From the NCBI GenBank assembly GCA_038049695.1, contig CP142452.1:32042501-32106500 (forward strand): 64,000 nt of DNA, in the 5' to 3' direction. The position numbers were made by a program, and so were the translations under genes. Shown piece after piece: positions 35,400 through 48,730 of the stretch. This DNA comes from Cinnamomum chago (lineage: Eukaryota > Streptophyta > Magnoliopsida > Laurales > Lauraceae). The notes under the pieces were generated by a model, which was given only the letters and a program-made list of their open reading frames with translations, had not been told where the DNA came from and did not search any database. How positions within the stretch are numbered: the stretch's first letter is position 1; every line of letters begins with the position of its first letter.

Positions 35400-35864
35400 G
35401 GTCTTGGTCTTCACCAATGGGTCAACATCGAATTTTTGTGCATAGCGACAGTGCGCACTTGGTGAGGTGGTCTTGGTTTTTCTTGATGGCATTTAGCAAA
35501 GTAACCATTGCAAAGTTTTGGAATTAAAATCCATTTTTTTTCTCTGATTTTTTTTTATTTTTATTTTATTTTCATGCATCTTAATAATTGTTGCAATTGG
35601 TTGGACTAATAATTCTTATGGTGATGCAGTACTTAGATTAGGTTTTTAGATTAGGATTTTTTTTTCTTTGGTTGTAATTAATTTTTTTAGACTTGTAATT
35701 AATTTTTAATTAAAGTAGGACATTTGATTTGTATAGTTTTTTTTAGGCTAAAACTAGTTTTCAATAGGACAGGTATTGCATGATTAATTACTCCCTGTGG
35801 ATCAACCTCGGACTTCACTGAGTTATTACTACAATCGCGGCCTTGCACTTGAGGCTACGATCAA
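35400..35864 (+). mobile_element. 3' part of a 5' LTR (Tat/Athila-like Ty3/gypsy)
   Basis: The segment ends with CTCCCTGTGGATCAACCTCG, then GTTATTACTACAATCGCGGC, a highly conserved end of plant Tat/Athila-group LTRs, directly before a tRNA-Asp-type primer site. The left end cannot be placed and may be truncated. Confidence 0.6.
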
Positions 35865-35868
35865 GTTT

Positions 35869-35887
35869 TAAGCGCCGTTGCCAGGGA
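35869..35887 (+). promoter_or_regulatory. Primer-binding site, tRNA-Asp type
   Basis: TAAGCGCCGTTGCCAGGGA matches the TGGCGCCGTTGCCGGGGA site of Tat/Athila retrotransposons in its core GCGCCGTTGCC, with changes at the first and the fourth-last positions. It marks the LTR/leader boundary and sets the element on the plus strand. Confidence 0.7.
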
Positions 35888-35953
35888 ATTTTTCATCACT
35901 TGAGGTAATTTTTCCAACCTATCTTTTTAATAGCTTTGTGGGTGTGCCTTTAC

Positions 35954-37914
35954 TATTCCGCAATTATTCTAGATCTAAGGGTAGCATGCATGGAATGTTT
36001 GGACCAGCCCTATTACATTAAAAATTGGATTTTTAATCTCTGATTTTTTAAGTTCGGCTTTTTGGCCACCGAACTTGCCAAAATCTGAAAATTTCAGAAC
36101 TTTAATTGGAAACTCAATTGTTTTAGTTGTTTTTAAATTTAGAAGGACTCTTAAAAACTTGCTGGAATTTCTCTCTAAGAAGATTAGTTATTTCTTTGGA
36201 AAGCCGAACAAACTACTTTTCTTGGTTAGTAAAGTGGTTTTTAAGCGGCACTCTTGCAACGCATCGTGACCCCACCACTGATCTTGGGGCTTACCTGGTC
36301 GGGCCAGTTTCATAGACTTGAGTTTGGGAACTTTTCTTAGAGATATCAAACTCTCTAAGATTAATACTTTGCAAGAATTTGAGAATTTTCTTTTAAATCT
36401 AAAAATGGGTCCTTAGGTAGTTTTTCTTTTAAGGTTTCTTAAAAAAAAAAAAATTCAAAGTTCGAAAAAAGAAGGAAAGACCCCCATCTTCTTGTCCGAG
36501 AGACTCCTCAAATCGGTTAGAAAGGAATCTTGAAAAAACTTTGAAAAAAAGAAATCCTAGAATTAAGAAAACCTTTGAAAAAAAGAAAACCATTTAAAAA
36601 AAAAAGAAAATCACTGAAAATAAGAAAACCATTGAAAAAAAAGAAAACTTTGAAAAAAAGAAAATCTTTGAAAAAAGGAAAACCTTGAAAAAAAGAAAAC
36701 CATGAAAAAAATGAAAACCTTGAAAAAAAATGAAAAAACCTTGAAAAAAAGAAAACCCAAGAAAAAAAAGAAAACTTTGAAAAAAAGAAAACTTTAGAAA
36801 AAAGAAAACCTCTGAAAAAAAAAACTTTGAAAAAAAGAAAACCTTGAAAAAAAGGAAACTTGAAAAAAGAAACAAAGAAAAACTTTGAAAACAAGAAAAC
36901 CTTGAAAAAAAAACCTCTAAAAAAAAAGAAATTTGCAAAAAAGAAAACCATGAAAAAAAAAGAAGAAAACCCTAAAAAATAGAAAGCCTGGAAAAAAAGA
37001 AAAGAAAACCTCGGCAAAAAAAAGAAAACCTAAGAAAAAAAAAGAAAAAAATGAAAAATAGAAACCTGGAAAAAAGAAAACCTGGAAAAAAAGAAAAACC
37101 TTGAAAAAAAGAAAACCTTGAAAAAAAAAGATAACCTTGTACCAAAGAAAACCATTAAAAAAAAGAAAACCTCTGAAAAGAAGAAAATCTTGAAAAAAAG
37201 AAAACCACGAAAAAAAGAAGACCTTTAAAAGAAAAAAAGAAAACCTTGAAAAAAACACCTCAAATATTCCGCAATTATTCTAGATCTAAGGATAGCGTGC
37301 ATGGAATGTTTGGACCAGCCCTATTACCTTAAAAATTGGATTTTTAATCTCTGATTTTTTAAGTTCGGCTTTTTGGCCAACGAACTTGCCAAAATCTGAA
37401 AATTTCAGAACTTTAATTGGAAACTCAATTGTTTTAGTTTATTTTTAAATTTAGAAGGACTCTTAAAAACTTGCTGGAATTTCTCTCTAAGAAGATTAGT
37501 TATTTCTTTGGAAAGCCGAACAAACTACTTTTCTTGGTTAGTAAAGTGGTTTTTAAGCGGCACTCTTGCAACGCATCGTGACCCCACCACTGATCTTGGG
37601 GCTTACCTGGTCGGGCCAGTTTCATAGACTTGAGTTTGGGAACTTTTCTTAGAGATATCAAACTCTCTAAGATTAATACTTTGCAAGAATTTGATAATTT
37701 TCTTTTAAATCTAAAAATGGTCCTTAGGTAGTTTTTCTTTTTGGGTTTCTTTAAAAAAAAAAAAACTCAAAGTTCGAAAAAAGAAGGAGAGACCCCCATC
37801 TTCTTGTCCGAGAGACTCCTCAAATCGGTTAGAAAGGAATCTTGAAAAAACTTTGAAAAAAAGAAATCCTAGAATTAAGAAAACCTTTGAAAAAAAGAAA
37901 ACCATTTAAAAAAA
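35954..37914. repeat. Tandem duplication of retrotransposon leader plus minisatellite (1.31-kb period)
   Basis: 35954–36603 recurs at 37265–37914 with only a handful of differences (for example GGGTAGCATG versus GGATAGCGTG). Between the copies is the A-rich minisatellite, and the second copy runs into the same minisatellite before the satellite starts. This region lies 3' of the primer site, where Tat elements have a long untranslated leader. No gag frame was found. Confidence 0.95.
36520..37256. repeat. A-rich minisatellite (GAAAACCTTGAAAAAAA)n, ~17–18-bp period
   Basis: About 40 degenerate units of AAAGAAAACCTTGAAAAA with length changes in the A runs. The plus strand is strongly purine-biased. 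Long minus-strand frames of Phe-rich low-complexity peptide (36517–37258) are translations of this repeat, not genes. A shorter tract (37840–37986) follows the second leader copy. Confidence 0.95.
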
Positions 37915-38169
37915 AAGAAAACCTAAGAAAAAAAGAAAACCTTGAAAAAAAAAAGAAAACCTTGAAAAAAAAAAGAAAACCTTGAAAAATCCGGGATTCG
38001 AAATCTCGTTTCGTCAATTCCTGTAAGTCATTTATGACTAGGGGCCCGTGCCCGTCAAGTTTCGAGGGCAACGGACCACGTTTGCTGATTTTGTGCGCCC
38101 GGAGGCTCTTTTTTAGGTTTTAAGCTAACCTTCTAACTTAATTCTACGTTCTAACTTTACGGGCAATCC

Positions 38170-41100
38170 GGGACTCGTAATCTCGTTCCGTCAGTTCCTG
38201 CAAGTCATGGATGACTAGAGGCCCGTTTCGTCAAGTTTCAGGGGCAACGGAACCCGTTTGCTCATTTTGGGTACATGGAGGCTTGTTTTCTAGGTTTTAA
38301 GTTAACGATCTAACTTAAACCTATGTTTCATATGTAAGGAAAATCCGGGATTCAGAACCTCGTTCCGTCAGTTCTTACAAGTCATGAATGACTAGGTGTC
38401 CGTGCCCGTAAAGTTTCACGGGCGACGAAGCCAATTAGCTCATTTTGGGCGCTTGGAGGCTTATTTTCTAGGTTTAAGCTAACGTTCTCACTTTTATACC
38501 TACGTTTCAACTGTACGGACCATCCAGAATTTAGAATCTCGAACCGTCAGTTCCTACAAGTCATGAATGACTACGGACCCGTGCCCGTCAAATTTCACGA
38601 GCAACGGACCCCGTTTGCTCATTAAGGGGCCCCGGTGGCTCGTTTTCTAGATTTAAAGCTAACGTTCTAATTTAAACCTACGTTTCAACCGTACATGCAA
38701 TCCGGTAATTGAATTCTTGTTCTGTCAATTCCTGCAAGTCGTGAATGAGTAGGAGCCCGTGCCCGTCAAGTCTCCCAGGCAACGGAGCCCGTTTGCTTAT
38801 TTTGGGCTCTTGGAGGCTTATTTTCTAGGTTTAAGCTAACGTTCTTACTTTTATACCTACGTTTCAACTGTACGGACCATCTAGAATTTAGAATCTTGAA
38901 CCGTCAGTTCCTACAAGTCATGAATGACTACGGACCCGTGCCCGTCAAATTTCACGGGCAACGGACCACGTTTGCTCATTAAGGGGTCCCGGAGGCTCGT
39001 TTTCTAGATTTAAAGCTAATGTTCTAACTTAACCTACGTTTCAACCGTACGTGCAATCCGGTAATTGAATTCTTGTTCTGTCAGTTCCTGCAAGTCGTGA
39101 ATGAGTAGGAGCCCGTGCTCGTCAAGTCTCCCAGGCAACGGAGCCCGTTTGCTTATTTTGGGCGCCCGGACATTCGTTTTCTATTTTTTAAGCTAACGTT
39201 CTAACTTAAACATACGTTTCTACTGTACGTGCAATCCGGGATTCGGGATCTCGTTCCGTCAATTCCTGTAAGCCATGAATGACTAGGGTCCCGTGCTCGT
39301 CAAGTTTCGAGGGCAACGGAGCCCGTTTTCTCATTTTGGGCGCTCGGAGGCTCGTTTTCTAAGTTTTAAGCTAATGTTCTAACCTAAACCTACGTTTCAA
39401 CTGTACGGGCAATTCGTGATTTAGAAACTCGTTCTGTCAGTTCTTACAAGTAATGAATTAGTAGGGACCCGTGGACGTCAAGTTTCACGGGCAACGGACC
39501 CCGTTTGCTGATTTTGTGCGCCTGGAGGCTCATTTTCTAGGTTTTAAGCTAACGTTCTAACCTAAATCTACGTTCTAACTGTACGGGCAATCCGGGACTC
39601 GTAATCTCGTTCCGTCAGATACTGCAAGTCATGAATGACTAGAGCCCCGATTCGTCGAGTTTCAGGGGCAACGGAACCCGTTTGCTCATTTTGGGTACAT
39701 GGAGGCTTGTTTTCTAGGTTTTAAGTTAACGATCTAACTTAAACCTATGTTTCATATTTAAGGAAAATTCGAGATTCGGAACCTCGTTCCGTCAGTTCTT
39801 GCAAGTCATGAATGACTAGGTGTCCGTGCCCGTAAAGTTTCACGGGCGACGGAGCCAGTTAGCTCATTTTGGGCGCTTGGAGGCTTATTTTTTAGGTTTA
39901 AGCTAACGTTCTCACTTTTATACCTACGTTTCAACTGTACGGACCATCTAGAATTTAGAATCTCGAACCGTCAGTTCCTACAAGTCATGAATGACTACGG
40001 ACCCGTGCCCGTCAAATTTCACGGGCAACGGACCCTGTTTTCTCATTAAGGGGCCCCGGAGGCTCGTTTTCTAGATTTAAAGCTAATATTCTAACTTAAC
40101 CTACGTTTCAACCGTACGTGCAATCCAGTAATTGAATTCTTGTTCTGTCAGTTTCTGCAAGTCGTGAATGAGTAGGAGCCCGTGCCCGTCAAGTCTCCCA
40201 GGCAACGGAGCCCGTTTGCTTATTTTGGGCGCCCGGACTTTCGTTTTTTATGTTTTAAGCTAACGTTCTAACTTAAACATACGTTTCGACTGTACGTGCA
40301 ATCCGGGATTCGGGATCTCGTTCCATCAATTTCTGTAAGTCATGAATGACTATGGGCCCGTGCCCGGCAAGTTTCTAGGGCAATGGAGCCCGCTTTCTCA
40401 TTTTGGGCGCTCGGAGGCTCGTTTTCTAGGTTTTAAGCTAACGTTCTAACCTAAACCTAGCTTCCAACTGTGCGGGCAATTCGGGATTCGGAATCTCGTT
40501 CCGTCAATTCCTGTGAGCCATGAATGACTAGGGTCCCGTGCCCGTCAAGTTTCACGGTCAATAGATCCCGTTTGGTCATTTTGTGCCCCCGGAGGCTCGT
40601 TTTCTAGGTTTTAAGCTAACGTTTTAACTTCAACCAACGTTCCAACTGTACGGGCAATTCGGGATTCGGAATCTCGTTCCGTCAATTCTTATAAGTCATT
40701 TATGACTAGGGGCCCGTCCCCGTCAAGTTTCGAGGGCAACGGAGCCCGTTTTCTCATTTTGGGCGCTCGGAGGCTCGTTTTCTAGGTTTTAAGCTAATGT
40801 TCTAACCTAAACCTACGTTTCAACTGTACGGGCAATCAGGGATTTAGAATCTCGTTCTGTCAGTTCTTACAAGTCATGAATGAGTAGGGGCCCGTGGCCG
40901 TCAAGTTTTACGGGCAACGTTTGCTGATTTTGTGCGCCCAGAGGCTCGTTTTCTAGGTTTTAAGCTAACGTTCTAACTTAAATCTACGTTCTAACTGTAC
41001 AGGCAATCCGGGACTCGTAATCTCGTTCCGTCAGATCCTGCAAGTCATGAATGACTAGAGGCCCGATTCGTCGAGTTCCATTGCCCGTTTGCTCATTTTG

Positions 41101-44100
41101 GGCACATGGAGGCTTGTTTTTTAGGTTTTAAGTTAACGATCTAACTTAAACCTACGTTTCATATGTACGGAAAATCCGGGATTCGTAACCTCGTTTCGTC
41201 AGTTCTTGCAAGTCATGAATGACTAGGTGTCCGTGCCCGTAAAGTTTCACGGGCGACGGAGCTAGTTAGCTCATTTTGGGCGCTTGGAGGCTTCTTTTCT
41301 TGGTTTAAGCTAACGTTCTAACTTTTAAACCTACGTTTCAACTGTACGGACCATCCGGAATCTAGAATCTCGATTCGTCAGTTCCTACAAGTCATGAATG
41401 ACTACGGACCCGTGCCCGTCAAATTTCACGGGCAACGGACCCCGTTTGCTCATTAACGGGCCCCGGAGGCTCGTTTTCGTTTTCTAGATTTAAAGCTAAC
41501 GTTCTAACTTAAACCTACGTTTCAACCGTACGGGCAATCAGGTAATCGAATTCTTGTTCTGTCAGTTCCTGCAAGTCGTGAATGACTAGGAGCCCGTGCT
41601 GGTCAAGTCTCCCAGGCAACGGAGCCCGTTTGCTTGATTTGGGCGCCCGGACTTTCGTTTTCTATTTTTTAAGCTAACGTTCTAACTTAAATATATGTTT
41701 CTACTGTACGTGCAATCCGGGATTCGGGATCTCGTTCCGTCAATTCCTGTAAGCCATGAATGACTAGGGTCCCGTGCTCGTCAAATTTCGAGGGCAACGG
41801 AGCCCGTTTTCTCATTTTTGGCGCTCGGAGGCTCGTTTTCTAAGTTTTAAGCTAATGTTCTAACCTAAACCTACGTTTCAACTGTACGGGCAATCCGCGA
41901 TTTAGAATCTCGTTCTGTCAGTTCTTACAAGTCATGAATGAGTAGGGGCCCGTGGCCGTCAAGTTTCACGGGCAACGGACCCCGTTTGCTGATTTTTTGA
42001 GCCCGGAGGCTCGTTTTATAGGTTTTAAGCTAACGTTCTAACTTAAGTTTACGTTCTAACTGTACGGGCAATCCGGGACTCGTAATCTCGTTCCGTCAGT
42101 TCCTGCAAGTCAGGAATGACTAGAGGCCCGTTTCGTCGAGTTTCAGGGGCAACGGAACCCGTTTGCTCATTTTGGGTACATGGAGGTTTGTTTTCTAGGT
42201 TTTAAGTTAATGATCTAACTTAAACCTATATTTCATATGTAAGGAAAATCCGGGATTCGGAACCTCGTTCCGTCAGTTCTTGCAAGTCATGAATGACTAG
42301 GTGTCCGTGCCCGTAAAGTTTCACGGGCGACGTAGCCATGGGCGCTTGGAGGCTTATTTTCTAGGTTTAAGCTAACGTTCTCACTTTTATTTCCACGTTT
42401 CAACTGTACGGACCATCCAGAATTTAGAATCACGAACCGTCAGTTCCTACAAGTCATGAATGACTACGGACCCGTGCCCGTCAAATTTCACGGGCAACGG
42501 ACCCTGTTTGCTCATTAAGCGGCCCCAGAGGCTCGTTTTCTAGATTTAAAGCTAACGTTCTAACTTAAACCTACGTTTCAACCGTACGGGAAATCCGGTA
42601 ATCGAATTCTCGTTCTGTCAGTTCCTGCAAGTCGTGAATGACTAAGAGCCCGTGCCCGTTAAGTCTCCCAGGCAGCGGAGCCTGTTTGCTTATTTTGTGC
42701 GCCCGGACTTTCGTTTTCTATGTTTTAAGCTAACGTTTTAACTTAAACTTACGTTTCGACTGTACGTGCAATCCGGGATTCGGGATCTCGTGCCATGAAT
42801 TCCTGTAAGTCATGAATGACTAGTGGCCCGTGCCCGGCAAGTTTCTAGGGCAATGGAGCCCGCTTTCTCATTTTGGGCGCTCGGAGGGTCGTTTTATAGG
42901 TTTTAAGCTAACGTTCTAACCTAAACCTAGCTTCCAACTGTGCGGGCAATTCGGGATTAGGAATCTTGTTCCGTCAGTTCCTTTGAGCCATGAATGACTA
43001 GGGTCCCGTGCCCGTCAAGTTTCACGGTCAACAGATTTCGTTTGGTCATTTTGTGCCCCCGGAGGCTCGTTTTCTAGGTTTTAAGCTAACGTTTTAACTT
43101 CAACCAGCGTTCCAACTGTACGGGCAATCCGGGATTCGGAATCTCGTTCCGTCTATTCCTGTAAGTCATTTATGACTAGGGGCCCGTGCCCGTCAAGTTT
43201 CGAGGGCAACGGAGACCGTTTTCTCATTTTGGGCGCTCGGAGGCTCGTTTTCTAGGTTTTAAGCTAATGTTCTAACCTAAACCTACGGTTAAACTGTACG
43301 GGTAATCCGGGATTTAGAATCTCGTTCTGTCAGTTCTTACAAGTCATGAATGAGTAGGGGCCCGTGGCCGTCAAGTTTCACGGCAACGGACCCCGTTTGT
43401 TGATTTTGTGCGCCCGTAGGCTGGTTTTCTAGGTTTTAAGCTAACGTTCTAACTTAAATCTACGTTCTAACTGTATTGGCAATACGGGACTCGTAATCTC
43501 GTTCCGTCAGTTCCTGCAAGTCATGAATGACTAGAGGCCCGTTTCGTCGGGTTTCAGGGGCAATGGAGCCCGTTTGCTCATTTTGGGCACATGGAGGTTT
43601 GTTTTCTAGGTTTTAAGGTAACGATCTAACTTAAACCTACGTTTCATATGTACGGAAATCCCGGGATTCGAAACCTCGCTCCGTCAGTTCTTGCAAGTCA
43701 TGAATGACTAGGTGTCCGTGCCCGTAAAGTTTCAAGGGCGACGAACCCCGTTTGCTCATTAAGGGGCCCCGGAGGCACGTTTTCTAGATTTAAAGCTAAC
43801 GTTCTAACTTACACCTACGTTTCAACCGTACGGGCAATCCGGTAATCGAATTCTTGTTCTTTCAGTTCCTGCAAGTCGTGAATGACGAGGAGCCCGTGCT
43901 CGTCAAGTCTCCCAGGCAACGGAGCCCGTTTGCTTATTTTGGGCGTCCGGACTTTCGTTTTCTATGTTTTAAGCAAACGTTCTAACTTAAACATACGTTT
44001 CGACTGTACGTGTAATCCGGGATTCGGGATCTCGTTCCGTCAATTCCTGTAAGTCATGAATGACTAGGGGCCCGTGCCCGGTAAATTTCTAGAGCAATGG

Positions 44101-47100
44101 AGCCCGCTTTCTCATTTTGGGCACTCGGAGGCTCGTTTTCTAGGTTTTAAGCTAACGTTCTAACCTAAACCTAGCTTCCAACTGTGCGGGCAATCCGGGA
44201 TTCGGAATTTCGTTCCGTCAGTTCCTGTGAGCCATGAATGACTAGGGTCCCGTGCCGTCAAGTTTCACGGTCAACAGATCCCGTTTGGTAATTTTGTGCC
44301 CCCGGAGGCTCGTTTCTAGGTTTTAAGTTAACGTTTTAACTTCAACCAACGTTCCAACTGTACGGGTAATCCGGGATTCGGAATCTCGTTCCGTCAATTC
44401 CTGTAAGTCATTTATGACTTGGGCCCGTGCCCGTCAAGTTTCGAGGGCAACGGAGCCCGTTTTCTCATTTTGGGCGCTCGGAGGCTCGTTTTCTAGGTTT
44501 TAAGCTAATGTTCTAACCTAAACCTACGTTTCAACTGTACGAGCAATCCGGGATTTAGAATCTCGTTCTGTCAGTTCTTACAAGTCATGAATGAGTAGGG
44601 GCCCGTGGCCGTCAAGTTTCACGGGCAACGGACCCCATTTGCTGATTTTGTGCGCCCGGAAGCTCGTTTTCTAGGTTTTAAGCTAACGTTTTAACTTAAA
44701 TCTACGTTCTAACTGTACGGGCAATCCGGGACTCGTAATCTCGTTCCCTTAGTTCCTGCAAGTAATGAATGATTAGACGTCCGCTTCGTCGAGTTTCAGG
44801 GGCAACGGAGCCCGTTTGCTCATTTTGGGCACAAGGAGGCTTGTTTTATAGGTTTTAAGTTAACGATCTAACTTAAACCTACGTTTCATATGTACGGAAA
44901 ATCCGGGATTCGGAACCTCGTTCCGTCAGTTCTTGCAAGTCATGAATGACTAGGTGTCCGTGCCCGTAAAGTTTCACGGGCAACGGAGCCAGTTAGCTCA
45001 TTTTGGGCGCTGGTAGGCTTATTTTCTAGGTTTAAGCTAACGTTCTAACTTTTAAACCTACGTTTCAACTGTACGGACCATCCGGAATTTACAATCTCGA
45101 TCCATCAGTTCCTACTAGTAATAAATGACTACGGACCCGTGCCCGTAAAATTTCACGGGCAACGGACCCCGTTTGCTCATTAAGGTGCCCCGGAGGCTCG
45201 TTTTCTAAATTTAAAGCTAATGTTCTAACTTAAACTTACGTTTCAACCGTACGCGAAATCCGGTAATCGGATTCTCGTTCTGTCAGTTCCTGCAAGTCGT
45301 GAATGACTAGGAGCCCGTGCCCGTCAACAGGCAGCGGAGCCCGTTTGCTTATTTTGGGCGCCCGGACTTTCGTTTTCTATGTTTTAAGCTAACGTTCTAA
45401 CTTAAACTTACGTTTCGACTGTACGTGCAATTCAGGATTCAGAATCTCGTTGCGTCAATTCCTGTAAGTCATGAATGACTAGGGGCCCGTGCCCGGCAAG
45501 TTTCTAGATTTAAAGCTAACGTTCTAACTTAAACTATCGTTTCAACCGTACGGGCAATCCGGTAATCGAATTCTCGTTTTGTCAGTTCCTGCAAGTCGTG
45601 AATGACTAGGAGCCCGTGCCCGCCAAGTGTCCCAGGCAACGGAACCCGTTTGATTATTTTGGGCTCCCGGACTTTTGTTTTCTGTGTTTTAAGCTAACGT
45701 TCTAAGTTAAACTTACGTTTCGACTGTACGTGCAATCTGAGACTCGAAATCTCGTTCCGTCAATTCCTGTAAGTCATGAATGACTAGGGGCCCATGCCCG
45801 GCAAGTTTTCTAGGTTTTAAGCTAACGTTCTAAGCTAAACCTAGCTTCCAACTGTGCGGGCAATTCGGGATTCGGAATCACGTTCCGTCAGTTCCTGTGA
45901 GCCATGAAAGACAAGGTTCCCGTGCCCGTCAAGTTTCACGGTCAACAGATCCCGTTTGGTCATTTTTTGCCCCCGGAGGCTCGTTTTCTAGGTTTTAAGC
46001 TAACGTTTTAACTTCAACCAACGGTCGAACTGTACGGGCAATTCGGGATTCGGAATTTCGTTCCGTCAATTCCTGTAAGTCATTTATTACTAGGGGCCCG
46101 TGCCCGTCAAGTTTCGAGGGCAACGGAGCCCGTTTTCTCATTTTGGGCGGTCGGAGGCTTGTTATCTAGGTTTTAAGCTAATGTTCTAACCTAAACCTAC
46201 GTTTCAACTGTACGGGCAATACGGGATTTAGAATCTCGTTCTGTCAGTTCTTACAAGTCATTGATGAGTAGGAGCCCGTGGCCGTCAAGTTTTACGGGCA
46301 ACGGACCCCGTTTACTGATTTTGTACGCCCGGAGGCTCGTTTTCTAAGTTTTAAGCTAACGTTATAACTTAAATCTACGTTCTAACTGTACGGTCAATCC
46401 GGGACTCGTAATCTCGTTCCGTCAGTTCCTGCAAGTCATGAATGACTAGAGGCCCGTTTCGTCAAGTTTCATGGGCAACGGAGCCCGTTTGCTCATTTTG
46501 GGCACATGGATTGTTTTCTAGGTTTTAAGTTAACAATATAACTTAAACCTATGTTTCATATGTACGGAAAGCCCGGGATTAGAAACCTCATTCCGTCATT
46601 TCTTGCAAGTCATGAATGACTAGGTGTCCGTGCCCGTAATGTTTCACGGGCGACGGAGCCAGTTAGCTCATTTTGGGCGCTTGGAGGCTTATTTTCTAGG
46701 TTTAAGCTAACGTTCTAACAGAAACCTACGTTTCAACTGTACGGACCATCCGGAATTTAGAATATCGTTCCGTCAGTTCCTAAAAGTCATCAATGACTAC
46801 GGACCCGTGCCCGTCAAATTTCACAGGCAACGGACCCCGTTTGCTCATTAAGGGGCCCCGGAGGCTCGTTTTCTAAATTTAAAGCTAACGTTCAACCGTA
46901 CGGGCAATCCGGCAATCGAATTCTCGTTCTGTCTGTTCCTGCAAGTCGTGAATGACTAGGAGCCCGTTCCCGTCAAGGCTCCCAGGCAACGGAGCCCGTT
47001 TGCTTATTTTGGGCGCCCGGACTTTCGTTTTCTATGTTTTAAGCTAACGTTCTAACTTAAACTTACGTTTCGACTGTACGTGCAATCCGAGATTCGGAAT

Positions 47101-48730
47101 CTCGTTGCGTCAATTCCTGTAAGTCATGAATGACTAGGGGCCCGTGCCCGGCAAGTTTCGAGGGAAATGGAGCCCGCTTTCTCATTTTGGGCGCTCGGAG
47201 GCTCGTTTTCTAGGTTTTAAGCTAACGTTCTAACCTAAACCTAGCTTCCAACTGTGCGGGCAATCCGGGATTCGGATTCTCGTTCCGTCAGTTCCTGTGA
47301 GCCATGAATGACTAGGGTCCCATTCACGTCAAGTTTCGAGGGCAACGGAGCCCGTTTTCTCATTTTGGGCGCTCGGAGGCTTGTTTTCTAGGTTTTAAGA
47401 TAATGTTCTTACCCTAACCTACGTTTCAACTGTACGGGCAATCCGGGACTTAGAATCTCGTTCTGTCAGTTCTTACAAGTCATGAATGAGTAGGGGCCCG
47501 TGGCCGTCAATTTTCACGGGCAACGGACCCCGTTTGCTGATTTTGTGCGCCCGAAGCCTCGTTTTCTAAGTTTTAAGCTAACGTTCTAACTGTACGGTCA
47601 ATCCGGGACTCGTAATCTCGTTCCGTCAGTTCCTGCAAGTCATGAATGACTAGAGGCCCGTTTCATCCAGTTTCATGGGCAACGGAGCCGTTTGCTCATT
47701 TTGGGCACATGGAGGCTTGTTTTCTAGGTTTTAAGTTAACGATCTAACTTAAACCTACGTTTCATATGTACGGAAAATCCGGGATTCGGAACCTTGTTCC
47801 GTCAGTTCTTGCATGTCATGAATGACTAGGTGTCCGTGCCCGTAAAGTTTCACGGGCAACAGAGCGAGTTAGCTCATTTTGGGCGCTTGTAGGCTTATTT
47901 TCTAGGTTTAACCTAACGTTCTAACTTTTAAACCTACGTGTCAACTGTACAGACCATCCGGAATTTAGAATCTCGATCCGTCAGTTCCTACAAGTCATTA
48001 AATGACTACGGACCCATGCCCGTCAAATTTCACGGGCAACGGACCCCGTTTGCTCATTAAGGGGCCCTGGAGGCTCGTTTTCTAGATTTAAAGCTAACGG
48101 TCTAACTTAAACCTACGTTTCAACCGTACGGGCAATCCGGTAATCGAATTCTCGTTCTTTCAGTTCCTGCAAGTCGTGAATGACTAGGAGCCCGTGCCCG
48201 CCAAGTCTCCCAGGCAACGGAGCTCGTTTGCTTATTTTGGGCTCCCGGACTTTCGTTTTCTGTGTTTTAAGCTAACGTTCTAACTTAAACTTACGTTTCG
48301 ACTGTACGTGCAATCCGGGATTCGAATGCTCGTTTTCTAGGTTTTAAGCTAACGTTCTAACCTAAACATAGCTTCCAGCTGTGCGGGCAATCCGGGATTC
48401 GGAATCTCGTTCCGTCAGTTCCTGTGAGCCATGAAAGACTATGGTCCCATTCACGTCAAGTTTCGAGGGCAACGGAGCCCGTTTTCTCATTTTGGGCGCT
48501 CGGAGGCTTATTTTCTAGGTTCTAAACCTACGTTTCAACTGTACGGGGAATCCGTGATTTAGAATCTCGTTCTGTCAGTTCTTACAAGTCCTGAATGAGT
48601 AGGGGCCCGTGGCCGTCAAGTTTCACGGGCAACGGACCCTGTCTGCTGATTTTGTGCGCCCGGAGGCTCGTTTTCTAGATTTTAATCTAACGTTATAACT
48701 TAAATCTACGTTCTAACTGTACGGCAATCC
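38170..48730. repeat. Outer part of the satellite array: irregular 6–9-mer blocks
   Basis: The family marked by GGGACTCGTAATCTCG recurs at 38170, 39594, 41010, 42075, 43486, 44728, 46401, 47605 and 48731. Spacings are 1424, 1416, 1065, 1411, 1242, 1673, 1204 and 1126. The fullest order (39594–41010) is eight families. Fused or truncated monomers are frequent: about 43735, 45500, 45812 and 48320. Identity between successive blocks looks lower than further right. Confidence 0.85.

Noticed and set aside
36517..37258. Long Phe-rich minus-strand reading frames (up to 166 codons)
   Set aside because: They translate an A-rich minisatellite read on the other strand. The product is low-complexity, the same in several frames, and has no gene context.
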